A DNA stretch of 64,000 nt from Halothiobacillus neapolitanus c2 (GCF_000024765.1 NC_013422.1:949501-1013500); one strand, 5' to 3'. Positions 48,374 through 56,830 are shown, numbered from the stretch's first letter. The notes: a model not told the origin generated them from the letters alone. Program-made: numbers and translations.

Positions 48374-48826
48374 ATGCAACTGAACCAACAGACCGACTTC
48401 GCTCTTCGCGCACTTATGCTGTTAGCGCAAGAGGAAAAGAACAACTCACCTCGACTCCTAACAATCCGTGAGATCTCTGAGTTCCATCGCATATCGCGCA
48501 ACCATATGATGAAGGTCATCAACACGCTCGTTGAACAAAACTTTGTCGAGGCAAAGCGAGGACAAAATGGCGGGTTAAAACTTAACCGCCCAAGCAATGA
48601 GATACGTGTCGGTGATGTTGTACGCGCGCTAGAAAATAACTGGAACTTGGTGGAATGTTTCTCCCCAGAGAGGCAAAATTGCCAACTTCTTCCAAGTTGC
48701 CAGCTCAAATACTTGTTTCATAGGGCGCTAAATGCTTTTTTTGAAGAACTGGATCAGTGCACTCTGGCTGATATTTCAATAAGGATTGAACCTCTCATAC
48801 CAAAAACAGCTTCAAAAGGCACCTGA
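48374..48826 (+). CDS. nsrR: Nitric oxide-sensing repressor NsrR (Rrf2 family)
   Basis: A 150-residue Rrf2 regulator with the NsrR start MQLNQQTDFALRALM and a winged helix (ISEFHRISRNHMMKVINTLVEQNFVEAKRGQNGGLKL). The three Fe-S cysteines are C95, C103 and C109, spaced as in NsrR. NO damages the cluster and relieves repression. It should control the divergent hemerythrin-nnrS operon and itself. Confidence 0.88.
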   Translation: MQLNQQTDFALRALMLLAQEEKNNSPRLLTIREISEFHRISRNHMMKVINTLVEQNFVEAKRGQNGGLKLNRPSNEIRVGDVVRALENNWNLVECFSPERQNCQLLPSCQLKYLFHRALNAFFEELDQCTLADISIRIEPLIPKTASKGT

Positions 48827-49021
48827 ATGATGGCGAGGATTCGACGTCCCCCGTGTCATTTCGATGCCGAATCCTGCCAATTGCAGACCCGAGTTGATAC
48901 ACAACGTCAATGATTGATGCCTGGATACGGAATCAGACTACTGCCTTCCTGTTGGCATTGTTCGCTGACTGTTTTGGAAATTTACAGTTCATAAAGATTC
49001 CGGTAAAATTGTGTGCTCTTT

Positions 49022-49108
49022 GCCCGGGTGGTGAAACTGGTAGACACAAGAGACTTAAAATCTCTCGAAGGAAACTTCGTGCCGGTTCGATTCCGGCTCC
49101 GGGCACCA
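49022..49108 (+). tRNA. tRNA-Leu (UAA)
   Basis: An 87-base class II tRNA with acceptor GCCCGGG pairing CCCGGGC (via ...CTCCGGGCACCA), a D-arm GGTGAAACTGGTAGACAC, anticodon loop CTTAAAA with TAA at 49056-49058, a long variable arm (CGAAGGAAACTTCG) and T-arm GTTCGATTC. CCA is encoded. Downstream genes look foreign, so its 3' end is a likely attachment site. Confidence 0.95.
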
Positions 49109-49462
49109 ATAAAATCAATCAATTGCATGGACTTCTAGGGACTCATAGCGACTTTAAAGGTCAAACAAAGTCACCATCAATTGCACCAAAATTGCACCAT
49201 TGCACCAAGACCCCTCCGCAACAAAGTGCGGTCATGTTTCGCATTCTGGGAAAAAAACCTCCATTTTTCGGTTTTTTAATTCAAAAGAGATCATTTCTCA
49301 AAAAAACAATCAGATGCATGATTTTGGAAAAGGGGTGACATAGAGTCACATACTAATTTCGATCACGCCAAAACATTTTTGGTTATACCAAAAAAATGGC
49401 ATATCCCTTTTGTATCAATGGCCTATTTGGACTTATGAAGTCTCGAAGGTACTCTTGGGGAC
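49109..49462. other. Gap after tRNA-Leu with short direct repeats
   Basis: No gene is supported here. Three copies of TTGCACCA lie at 49181-49188, 49192-49199 and 49200-49207, the last two adjacent, like arm-type integrase sites. A dyad GTGAC-ATAGA-GTCAC (49335-49349) could be a regulator site. The far attachment site and the integrase are not in the window, so the junction cannot be fixed exactly. Confidence 0.5.
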
Positions 49463-49873
49463 ATGTACAAGAACATCCATTTCTTAACCCCAGTTGCGCG
49501 CCTAGCGAGCGATTCAGCATTCTTCCGTTTTTTCGATTTTCGGAAGGCGTGGGTGGGGCTTCTTTGTCTTGCCTCGGCGTTATTTTTATTAGCCGCCCCA
49601 ATTTCGGTAATCCAAGGTGTTTTCTCTGTATTCACAGGCTCGTTGATCGCTGGATTGCTTTTCTTGGCATTGATTTTTCTTGCCTTTGCAGGGGCGGTGG
49701 GGGCCGTTTCCGAAGAGGTGCTCAAAAAGGCCGCTCGGCGACCACCTCAAACCCCAAGATTTGAGAACGATTTAGCCCCTCGGTTTGTTTCATTTTCTTC
49801 TTGCCCAACTGCCCCTGACTTGCGTCCCCCCAAAAACATCGACTTCCAGGAACACCCCAGGAAGTCGAGATGA
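49463..49873 (+). CDS. Putative small membrane protein of the mobile element
   Basis: A 136-residue frame with two strongly hydrophobic segments (KAWVGLLCLASALFLLAAPIS and SLIAGLLFLALIFLAFAGAVGAV) followed by a soluble, proline-rich tail. The pattern looks like a real membrane protein, but the ribosome binding site is poor (GGGGAC directly before ATG). An opposing frame overlaps it. I do not recognise the family. Confidence 0.45.
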   Translation: MYKNIHFLTPVARLASDSAFFRFFDFRKAWVGLLCLASALFLLAAPISVIQGVFSVFTGSLIAGLLFLALIFLAFAGAVGAVSEEVLKKAARRPPQTPRFENDLAPRFVSFSSCPTAPDLRPPKNIDFQEHPRKSR

Positions 49874-49930
49874 CGAAATAAGTCATTGAAATTCTCGACT
49901 TCATCAGTTTATTAAGATTGGTGAAGCAAC

Positions 49931-50236
49931 ATGATGAAATCCAAAAAAGAACAGAACCCCGCTGACAAAATTTACACGGGGGCGCCTGAATTCGCGGCGC
50001 GGTTGAAGGTCAGCATTAAGACAGTTTTCCGCAACCGACATCAAATACCACATAAAATGCTTGGAAACCAGATGGTTACATCTGAGTCCGTTATTTCAGA
50101 CTGGCTGGCCGGACGCCTGGAATGGCCGCCTGAAGGCGCAGATAAACCAACAAACTCAACTAAAAATAAGGGCGGTCGCCCTAAAAAATCTCAGTTGGCT
50201 AGGCTGCGTGGGCTGTCTGAAGGAGGTGCAAAATGA
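49931..50236 (+). CDS. Small helix-turn-helix-like DNA-binding protein
   Basis: A 101-residue protein with an excisionase/AlpA-like segment (IYTGAPEFAARLKVSIKTVFRNRHQIPHKMLGNQMVTSESVISDWL) and a basic tail containing GRPKKSQ. It probably binds DNA as a regulator or recombination directionality factor of the element. Its stop overlaps the next start by ATGA. Naming is tentative. Confidence 0.65.
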   Translation: MMKSKKEQNPADKIYTGAPEFAARLKVSIKTVFRNRHQIPHKMLGNQMVTSESVISDWLAGRLEWPPEGADKPTNSTKNKGGRPKKSQLARLRGLSEGGAK

Positions 50237-50769
50237 TGCGCCCCCTCGACCTCAGTCAGATCGAAATCATGGATCAAGTGCTTGAATTCAAAGGAGAGTG
50301 CGCTGCCAATGGCCTCCGGATAGATCAAGGGCAGGCTTACGAATGTCTTCTTACTGATGATGCATCGCGGGCGCGGCTGGCTCGGCGCTTCCATAATCGC
50401 AATATTCGTATTGACCGCTCTTGCGGCGAGGTTCATTTCTCGGGTGGTGAAGATGATTTTTTCGATCTTCCCGCTCCACCGGTTCAGGATCCTGAAGACG
50501 GAGAAGAAAAACTAAATGAAATCATGATGCTGTGCCCAATTCGGCATCGTGAAAAAATCATCAGAGTGTTGTTGGAAATGAAGAGGGTCGGCGGCGCCGA
50601 TACGATCACGTCGTCGGCCCCGGCGGTCGGTATTACTCGGGCTGTTTTTTACCGAATCCTTGCGAAGGTTAGGAAGTGGGTAACCAGGCCCCCAACACCT
50701 GAGGGCTGGTCCGGCATTGACTGCGCCTTGCTATCCCAACTGGAGCTGAACTTGGGAGGTGAGGAATGA
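50233..50769 (+). CDS. Unknown protein in a coupled element operon
   Basis: A 178-residue acidic protein I do not recognise. The middle is rich in Asp, Glu and Pro (SGGEDDFFDLPAPPVQDPEDGEEKL) and the C-terminal part has a possible helix-turn-helix (SSAPAVGITRAVFYRILAKVRKWV). It has an excellent ribosome binding site (GGAGG) and overlaps both neighbours by ATGA, so the three genes act together. Confidence 0.65.
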   Translation: MMRPLDLSQIEIMDQVLEFKGECAANGLRIDQGQAYECLLTDDASRARLARRFHNRNIRIDRSCGEVHFSGGEDDFFDLPAPPVQDPEDGEEKLNEIMMLCPIRHREKIIRVLLEMKRVGGADTITSSAPAVGITRAVFYRILAKVRKWVTRPPTPEGWSGIDCALLSQLELNLGGEE

Positions 50770-51815
50770 GCCGAGACGTTACCCTTTTTCCTACAGGCAT
50801 CTGGCATTGGCCTAGGTGCCGATCCTTGACCAGCGATGACATGCATGCACTTATAAATTTATGGGGGGGCGACACCAGTTGCATCGGCGTCTCGCAATAT
50901 CGAGATTCTCGGGCCACGGATGTAAAGATGTCTGTTGACGGCTACGGTGCAGCCTTACAGAACATTCAGAACCGGGATTTAATTTTCATGGACTCGGAAA
51001 CTGGGGAGATATTTGTGAAAGACTGGTTTCGTATTCATAAATTCAAGGGGGTTGGCAAAGCGATCGCGCTTCGTCAAATCGATAAAATTGAATCAGAATC
51101 AATAAGATGCTTAGTGTTGGAAGCGATAAGTAACCGTCCCCAATGTGGCCTTGGGGGAGGAAATCAACAACTTAGCTCCCCAACACCACCAACAACAACA
51201 AACTCACCCGCGTCGGAGGCGCGGAATACCAATACCCCTGAGCATCTGGCTCAGGGTACGAAGCCGCCGCCTTCGGCGGGTGAGTGTATTGAATTATTCA
51301 AAAAGAATGAGAAGTGGTCGGAGCTGATCGGTCGCGTCAATAAATCATCTCAGAAACACTTCCTCGGCCAACTTTCGCAGTTGACGTTACGGGGTGGAGT
51401 AGCCGTCTCCGACAAGCACGTAGATGCGATCATGATCTATTTGCTTGGGGGCGCCCATAGCGTGATTGGCGCAACACAGGGGATTCTGGACAGAGGTGGA
51501 TGGGACCCCGTACGTCTCGCTGATGCCGCTCGACCCGGTGAGTCTGCGGCAGAGGCTAAAATTCGACTTGCTGGGGTGGGGGCGCAGGAGCATGACCCCG
51601 CATCAGATGCCGTACCTCAGCCCCCGATGCGGGAAAACCATGAACACGACCTAAACATCATAACGTCCGCAATCAAGAACAATATGAAGAAGTTTCCGCG
51701 GAATCCGGAATTGGTCGAGCCCGAATTTGTTCTTTTGAAGAAACTCAGCCCTGAAGACCCCCTAATCCAACAGTTCGAAAACCATAAAAAAGCCGCCGCA
51801 GGAACGGCAGCTTGA
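50766..51815 (+). CDS. Unknown protein, possibly replication-related
   Basis: A 349-residue two-part protein. The N-terminal part (about 1-125) has a pattern reminiscent of phage or plasmid replisome-organiser domains (DLIFMDSETGEIFVKDWFRIHKFKGVG). A Pro/Thr/Ser-rich linker (about 135-175) joins it to a helical C-terminal part of unknown type. The ribosome binding site GGAGGTGAGGA is strong. A replication role is inference from this resemblance and the operon. Confidence 0.55.
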   Translation: MSRDVTLFPTGIWHWPRCRSLTSDDMHALINLWGGDTSCIGVSQYRDSRATDVKMSVDGYGAALQNIQNRDLIFMDSETGEIFVKDWFRIHKFKGVGKAIALRQIDKIESESIRCLVLEAISNRPQCGLGGGNQQLSSPTPPTTTNSPASEARNTNTPEHLAQGTKPPPSAGECIELFKKNEKWSELIGRVNKSSQKHFLGQLSQLTLRGGVAVSDKHVDAIMIYLLGGAHSVIGATQGILDRGGWDPVRLADAARPGESAAEAKIRLAGVGAQEHDPASDAVPQPPMRENHEHDLNIITSAIKNNMKKFPRNPELVEPEFVLLKKLSPEDPLIQQFENHKKAAAGTAA

Positions 51816-51837
51816 TGTAACACTTTTCGCATAAACG

Positions 51838-51859
51838 TCACGCGGCGGTAACCGCGTGA
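51838..51859. terminator. Hairpin between converging genes
   Basis: TCACGCGG-CGGTAA-CCGCGTGA is a perfect 8-bp stem between the ends of the plus-strand operon (51815) and the minus-strand StbC-like gene (51908). It may end transcription from either side, although no long T-run follows. Confidence 0.5.
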
Positions 51860-51907
51860 TCATGTTACTTAAAACTCTCCCAAAGTAAGCAAGAGCACGA
51901 CAACTTT

Positions 51908-52468
51908 TTAATTCCTAACCCTGCACCACAGCTCCTCATGAAAAGTCTGGCATTCGTAAACTGAGCCGGATTTAATCGCAATATTCCAGATCAGTCCACC
52001 CGCCACCATCATTGCTACGGCCATCGCCGCCCCGGCAATCCCCCAGATGAGAACACTGCGTTTGCCTTCATTTTTTAGGTGTTTTTGCACCTCCTTATGC
52101 GCGGCGTCAGCCCAGACTGCGGTCACCGAGTCCACTTTTTTTGACGCAGCTTGCTCCAGTTTTTTATCGATGTCCGAAAGTTGTCTCTGGACTACAACTT
52201 CAACCTTGCCAAGGCCCTGCGCAACCGGCGTAGCGGCCTCAGAAAGAACCTGACCAAATCTCTTCCCAGCTTCATCAATCCTGCTTGGTAAAGTTTCGGC
52301 AGAGGAGGTGGCTTGCCTAATGTTTTCCTCAAACTCGGCGTTCTTTTGTCCTGCTACTGCGTGAACAGCGACCGCGACCGCTTCAATCAGTGCCAATGAC
52401 TCTGGCTCGTGAATGCCGGAGTCGATCAAGATTGCTTTAACCTTATTCTTGGTAATGTCATCCATCAC
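51908..52468 (-). CDS. StbC-like membrane-anchored protein (third gene of partition module)
   Basis: A 186-residue protein with a long helical, coiled-coil-like middle (about 35-130) and one membrane segment near the end (SVLIWGIAGAAMAVAMMVAGGLIWNIAI). It overlaps the ATPase gene upstream by ATGA. Gene order and sizes resemble stbA-stbB-stbC of plasmid R388; the third gene there is also poorly understood. The name is by analogy, not by sequence match. Confidence 0.6.
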   Translation of the reverse strand: MMDDITKNKVKAILIDSGIHEPESLALIEAVAVAVHAVAGQKNAEFEENIRQATSSAETLPSRIDEAGKRFGQVLSEAATPVAQGLGKVEVVVQRQLSDIDKKLEQAASKKVDSVTAVWADAAHKEVQKHLKNEGKRSVLIWGIAGAAMAVAMMVAGGLIWNIAIKSGSVYECQTFHEELWCRVRN

Positions 52469-53145
52469 TCAGCCCCTTTGACGAGGCCCACAAGATCGTC
52501 AGCCGACCGTATCCACTTCTTGATCATGGTCTTTGTGATGAGCGGTGTCGTAGGTTCAGCCAGAAGGTCACCAATGCTCATATCGTCCGTCAATCGCGTC
52601 AAAATTGCAGCTTGAAGAACTGGTATCGGAATGATGTGGTCAGACTCAAAGGACAAGGGTTTGTTGCGATAGTTGTTCAAAAGCAAAATGTTCGGCAACT
52701 TTGAACATATGCCTGAATTGGCGGATTTTTCATATGCTGCAACCGAGTTGGCTTGGCCGTCAGCCAAAAACATCACATAACTGGCAATGCCTGCTTCATT
52801 GATGGTTTCTCCGATCAGATCCCCTAGTGGATCGATAAATGCTGAGGCCCCGCCCGGCAGGTTGATTAATGTGACGTTGCCGTTTTCTCCGAAGGCATTG
52901 AATGCAGCTTCAACCACTTTCTCAACCCCGATTGAAATGTCAGCAGCATTCTCATCACGGGTTTGAAGTGGTGACATATAAATGCTTACAAGAGGGTTTG
53001 TGGCGTAGCGGTTAGCTATATCCCGCTGATCATCGGCCTCAACAATATTCACCTTCTCGTCACGTGATATCAGATTCTCAGCAACCCAGGCCAACGCAGT
53101 AGATTTACCCGCTCCACCTTTTTCACCATGAAAAAATAAAATCAT
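52465..53145 (-). CDS. StbB/ParA-like ATPase
   Basis: A 226-residue P-loop ATPase with a deviant Walker A at the extreme N-terminus (FHGEKGGAGKSTALAWVAENL), a switch-like EADDQRDIANRY and a Walker B-like VTLINLPGGASAF. This fits ParA/StbB-like plasmid ATPases rather than chromosomal ParA. It overlaps both neighbours by ATGA. It probably acts in plasmid or element positioning and conjugation balance, as StbB does in R388. Confidence 0.75.
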   Translation of the reverse strand: MILFFHGEKGGAGKSTALAWVAENLISRDEKVNIVEADDQRDIANRYATNPLVSIYMSPLQTRDENAADISIGVEKVVEAAFNAFGENGNVTLINLPGGASAFIDPLGDLIGETINEAGIASYVMFLADGQANSVAAYEKSANSGICSKLPNILLLNNYRNKPLSFESDHIIPIPVLQAAILTRLTDDMSIGDLLAEPTTPLITKTMIKKWIRSADDLVGLVKGAE

Positions 53146-53618
53146 TTCAATTCACCTCGTTTCAAGTTCTCGATTGTTTGCTCATTGGGGTAATCCTTGT
53201 CAGTCGGACGAACCAGACGGCCATTCACATAAATGGCATTGCCGGTCATCTCGATCTTCGGTCCCGCCCTCTGGAAATTAAGCGGTGAGCCTGGAGGATT
53301 AATCTGAGGCTTCCTTTTTTCCTCACTCCCAATAACTAGCTGTCGGGGTGTCTCCTGTTTTGCGACAGATAACTGTCCAGGTTCCGAATGAGGATTAATC
53401 CCGGAGCGCATCAATTCATCATTGATTTTTTCGGCAGCCTTCAATGCCCGGTGGAAGACCTCCCGATTTTTGCCGAGGCGACGGGCCAGTTCTGCACTGG
53501 TGGTGAATTTACGTTTCAGTAATACCCGGATTTCTCCGGCAAAGGGAGCAAGCCTCGCGGGCAGCGAGACGGCTGGCCATTCATTTACTTTTTGAATCAG
53601 ATCGTCGATTTCCAGCAT
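53142..53618 (-). CDS. StbA-like DNA-binding protein (candidate iteron binder)
   Basis: A 158-residue protein with an N-terminal helix-turn-helix (FTTSAELARRLGKNREVFHRALKAAE, about residues 40-65) and a disordered, Pro/Gln-rich C-terminal half. The ATG at 53618 has AGAGG seven bases upstream. It is the first gene of the three-gene module and lies directly beside the 11-bp iteron array, which it probably binds. Similar to StbA by position; sequence similarity was not tested. Confidence 0.65.
   Translation of the reverse strand: MLEIDDLIQKVNEWPAVSLPARLAPFAGEIRVLLKRKFTTSAELARRLGKNREVFHRALKAAEKINDELMRSGINPHSEPGQLSVAKQETPRQLVIGSEEKRKPQINPPGSPLNFQRAGPKIEMTGNAIYVNGRLVRPTDKDYPNEQTIENLKRGELK
53330..53357 (+). 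repeat. 28-bp shared motif, copy A (inside StbA-like gene)
   Basis: This segment starts CAATAACTAGCTGTC and ends GTGTCTCCTG. It recurs with one mismatch in reverse orientation at 57098-57125. A shorter version (ACTAGCTGTC-N4-TGTCTCC) is at 53647-53667, just upstream of the StbA-like start. Confidence 0.8.
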
Positions 53619-53646
53619 ACGGGTACCTCTTTTTTGTCCGTACACC

Positions 53647-53667
53647 ACTAGCTGTCAACGTGTCTCC
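53647..53667 (+). repeat. Shared motif, copy B (before the StbA-like gene)
   Basis: ACTAGCTGTC, four bases, TGTCTCC: the core of the motif also found at 53330-53357 and 57098-57125. It lies between the StbA-like start and the iteron array. Confidence 0.7.
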
Positions 53668-53672
53668 ATTTG

Positions 53673-53804
53673 TTGACTGGTCGTTGACCATTTGTTGACC
53701 GAAGATTGACGAAATGTTGACCTGTCGTTGGCCATCTGTTGACCAAGGGTTGACCGCTCGTTGATTGGTCGTTGACCATCTGTTGACCAAAGATTGACGA
53801 AAGA
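53673..53804 (+). repeat. Array of twelve 11-bp iterons (centromere or origin candidate)
   Basis: Twelve consecutive units with exact 11-base period, each starting TTGAC (once TTGGC, once TTGAT), for example TTGACCATCTG and TTGACCAAAGA. The period is about one helical turn. The array lies in the divergent gap between the StbA-like gene and the AAA ATPase gene. Known stb sites of R388 are also arrays of short direct repeats with 11-bp period beside stbA. It is most likely a partition/transfer-control site, less likely a replication origin. Confidence 0.85.
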
Positions 53805-53951
53805 CGCCACCCCAAGGGGTGGAACTAAGAACACACCATCGCACCCAAGTGGTTAGTGTGTTGAAAATGCGGTAGAACACGCTGCGCAAAGTTCACTACT
53901 GAATGATGTATGATGGTTAAACGCATGATTAATGCATTCACTGGGTGACAC

Positions 53952-55022
53952 ATGATCAAATCTTTTGCCGTTGAGAATTTTCGCTCTCTCAAGCAACTAG
54001 AGCTTTCAAATTTAAGTCGCGTCAACATACTTGTTGGCCGAAGCGCATCAGGTAAGACGGCCGCTTTAGAAGCAATTCGTATAGCACTAACGGGAACTCC
54101 CACTGTGGCGTGGCAGGTAAACTCACTTAGAGGCGTGCCAATGTTTATGCCGCCAAATCCACAACGAGATCAGTTTGAGTCTCAATGGGCTTCGATTTTT
54201 AATGATTATGATTTGGGGCGTTCGATATTATTTAAGTTGACTGATGAGCTAAACCAAGTCACTTCGCTAAAAATTTATTTTGATCAAAGAAACCCTATAA
54301 CACCTTCAACTCAACTTGCTTTAGGTTCATCTGTACCAACTACGATTGTGCCTCTGGCATTCGAACGAGTATTACTAGGTGGAAAGACAAATAAATTATA
54401 TGCAACGGTAAACCAGCAAGGTCACTTCCATCTTGATCAAGGTCAGGACTTAAGGCCGAATTCTGAGTTTTTTTCATCAAACTGGCAATCAAATGCGACT
54501 CAGATGGCTAGTTGGTTTTCACAAATAAGCATAGATGTCAACGACCAAACGAAAGATATAGTTAATCTAATCTGCAGGCAATTTCCTGAGATCGCTGACC
54601 TTGCTGTTCAGGCACCAACTCAATTTCCACTTTTATATGCCACCTTAAAATACAGTAATAGAAAAATACCACTTTCCTTGGTTTCATCAGGAATAAATAA
54701 ATTTATTTCTCTGATACTCGCCATAAGAATTTTCAAAGGTGGTGTGGTATTGATAGATGAAATGGAAAACGGGATATATTATCAAATGTTTCCGATTTTC
54801 TGGGAGGCTCTTTATCAATCAGCAGTTGAGACCAATACTCAGTTATTCTTGAGTACGCATAGTTGGGAATGCTTGAAAGCAGCTGTTCCTCTCATCGAGA
54901 AACACAGTGATGATTTCTCACTTATTCAAGTATTTCAGGATCAAGGCATCACGAAGGCGACATCTGTGTCTGGTTCAGATGCAGCGGCTGCAATCGACAG
55001 CGATATCGAAGTACGGCGGTAA
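53952..55022 (+). CDS. OLD-like AAA ATPase of a candidate defence pair
   Basis: A 356-residue ATPase of the AAA_21/OLD/RecF-like type. Visible are the start MIKSFAVENFRSLKQLELSNL, Walker A ILVGRSASGKTAALEAI, the ABC-like signature SLVSSGINKFISLILAI, Walker B GGVVLIDEMENGIYY and the switch FLSTHSWECL. The coding region is clearly richer in A and T than its neighbours, suggesting recent transfer. It precedes a DUF3226/TOPRIM-like gene by five bases. Paired ATPase-TOPRIM systems act in phage defence; here the partner is disrupted. Confidence 0.8.
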   Translation: MIKSFAVENFRSLKQLELSNLSRVNILVGRSASGKTAALEAIRIALTGTPTVAWQVNSLRGVPMFMPPNPQRDQFESQWASIFNDYDLGRSILFKLTDELNQVTSLKIYFDQRNPITPSTQLALGSSVPTTIVPLAFERVLLGGKTNKLYATVNQQGHFHLDQGQDLRPNSEFFSSNWQSNATQMASWFSQISIDVNDQTKDIVNLICRQFPEIADLAVQAPTQFPLLYATLKYSNRKIPLSLVSSGINKFISLILAIRIFKGGVVLIDEMENGIYYQMFPIFWEALYQSAVETNTQLFLSTHSWECLKAAVPLIEKHSDDFSLIQVFQDQGITKATSVSGSDAAAAIDSDIEVRR

Positions 55023-55027
55023 CACCC

Positions 55028-55441
55028 TTGGAAATCAAGAATGAAGTTGTCATAATTTGCGAAGGCGCAGCAGATAGAAATTTCTTCCGTAAACTCATCG
55101 AAAAGAGAAAAGAACTGCCGGGCATTGATGTTCCTTTCCCAGTACCGGGTAAGGATTTAGGCGGTATTAATGCCTTTCAGCATTGGCTCAAAGCCATTCG
55201 TGGTGATAGGCATGCTTTCTCTCGAATCAAAGGAGTATTATTGGTTGCAGACAGTGCAGATGATCCTCTGTTAACTTTTAATAACATCTGCACACAAATA
55301 ACACACGCAACCGGCTATGCTATTCCGACAAAACTTGATGAAGTAACACCTCACGCTGCCGGTTCCCCTCAAGTTTCAGTTATAACAATTCCGACCAGTG
55401 ATAAACCGGGTGGCTTAGAATCACTTGGCGGATGCAATGTC
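55028..55441 (+). pseudogene. DUF3226/TOPRIM-like gene, 5' part (split by IS30 element)
   Basis: The first 138 codons, from a TTG start, give VVIICEGAADRNFFRKLIEKR and GVLLVADSADDPLLTF, a pattern like the EG...DxD residues of TOPRIM-related DUF3226 proteins. The frame runs into the IS30-family element and stops there. The remaining part continues in frame after the element (56525-56830); joined, the protein would have about 238 residues. The intact gene probably encoded the nuclease-like partner of the upstream ATPase. Confidence 0.75.
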
Positions 55442-56524
55442 TGAGTGCAACACGGTTATTGAATTGAAGCAGGCGCATCATGGCGCATAGCTATGGCTTT
55501 CTCCATCACTTCGCTCATCACTTCGATAGGACATTTGAAGTCGAATCGCTTTCGCGGACGCAAGTTCAGTTGCAACGCAATGGCATCCAGGTCCTCCTGA
55601 CTGTGCGCAGACAAGTCCGTGCCCTTGGGTAGGTACTGGCGGATCAACCCGTTGATATTTTCGTTGCTGCCACGTTGCCAGGGGCTATGCGGATCGCAGA
55701 AGTAGATAGCCACCCCGGTTCGCTGTGTGATCTCAGCGTGCCGTGCCATTTCCCGGCCTTGGTCGTAGGTCATGCTCTTGCGCACCGCCTGCGGCATACG
55801 ATTGAGTGCCGCGCTGAAGCCTTCCATCGCCGAGGTCGCTGTCGCGTCATTCATCTTCACCAGCATCAGGTAGCCACTGCTGCGCTCGACCAGCGTGCCC
55901 ACAGACGATGCGTTAGCCTTGCCCTTGATCAAATCGCCTTCCCAATGCCCCGGCATCAGGCGGTCTTCGATCTCGGGAGGACGAACATGAATGCTCACCA
56001 TCTCCGGGATCTGACCACGCCGATCCACACCACCAGCGCGTGGTCTACGTGCTGTCTTGCCCTGACGAAGACAGATGATCAACTCCTTGCGTAGCTCGCC
56101 GACCGGCAAGGCATAGATCGCGTTGTAAATCGTCTCGCGACAAACGTAGGCATCTGTGAGGCTGGGTATGTTCATACGGCGTAGCTTGCCGGCAATCTGC
56201 TCTGGAGACAAACGCTCGCGCAGCAAATGGACCACCAACTCGAAGCGCTCACTTCCCGGCAACAGCTTGTGCTTCGGTCGGCAAACCTGGCGGCGAGCCT
56301 GCATCTGTTGCTGGGCTGCGCGAGCCGAGTAGTCTCTACAGTCATCTCGATTGCGGCGCAGCTCTCGGCTGATGGTCGAAGGGGATCGGTTGATCAGACG
56401 GGCAATCTTGCGCTGGCTGAGCCCCTGAGCATGACCGATTTGAATGGTGGCGCGCTCTTCAACGCTGAGTTCGGAATAAAACATAGGGGCAACACCGTAC
56501 CGATAAAATCTGGTGTTGCACTCA
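55442..56524 (-). mobile_element. IS30-family insertion sequence
   Basis: A 1083-bp element bounded by inverted ends TGAGTGCAACAC (left, 55442) and GTGTTGCACTCA (right, to 56524). The flanking triplets GTC and GTT may be a 3-bp target duplication with one change; treating them so restores the reading frame of the split DUF3226 gene exactly. It carries one transposase gene. Confidence 0.88.
55456..56484 (-). CDS. IS30-family transposase
   Basis: A 342-residue DDE transposase. It has the N-terminal helix-turn-helix of the family (ERATIQIGHAQGLSQRKIARLINRSPSTISRELRRN) and the catalytic blocks beginning at GHWEGDLIKGKANASSVG, TYDQGREMARH and SPWQRGSNENINGLIRQYLPKG. I chose the ATG at 56484 (MFYSELSVEERA); the longer frame would run across the element end. 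It appears intact, so the element may be active. Confidence 0.92.
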   Translation of the reverse strand: MFYSELSVEERATIQIGHAQGLSQRKIARLINRSPSTISRELRRNRDDCRDYSARAAQQQMQARRQVCRPKHKLLPGSERFELVVHLLRERLSPEQIAGKLRRMNIPSLTDAYVCRETIYNAIYALPVGELRKELIICLRQGKTARRPRAGGVDRRGQIPEMVSIHVRPPEIEDRLMPGHWEGDLIKGKANASSVGTLVERSSGYLMLVKMNDATATSAMEGFSAALNRMPQAVRKSMTYDQGREMARHAEITQRTGVAIYFCDPHSPWQRGSNENINGLIRQYLPKGTDLSAHSQEDLDAIALQLNLRPRKRFDFKCPIEVMSEVMEKAIAMRHDAPASIQ

Positions 56525-56830
56525 GTTTCTGCCGCCGCCCTTTGTATTACCGCGCTAATTGACAAGAGTCCAAATATTAATGATTGCGTCAACCAGTTTC
56601 TTTCCTGTGGCGATATTAATGCTCTTGATTGGTCTCCTGAGAAAGTTGATAAAGCCAGATTTCATTCTATTATCGCTGCTTCAAATGAAAATGATCCTAG
56701 TAGAGCATTATCTTACGCATTCAAAGGCGAGCAACCTGTCATTTCAGTAGAACATTGCTGTTTTGATGGCATATATAACAAAATTAAAGAATTTTGCGTA
56801 TCAGTCGGTGCATTATTACCCCAACAATAA
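56525..56830 (+). pseudogene. DUF3226/TOPRIM-like gene, 3' part
   Basis: The continuation of the gene split at 55441: SAAALCITALIDKSPNINDCVNQ at the start and a cysteine-containing end (HCCFDGIYNKIKEFC) before the stop at 56828-56830. It is AT-rich like the ATPase gene. It has no start of its own within the original gene and is probably not translated usefully. Confidence 0.75.

Noticed and set aside
48910-49338. Frames overlapping tRNA-Leu on both strands
   Set aside because: They run through the tRNA gene and have no start signals; typical shadows of a tRNA and its flanks.
53673-53804. CRISPR array
   Set aside because: The periodic TTGAC repeats are 11 bp with no spacers of usual length, and no cas genes are present. 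They are iterons.
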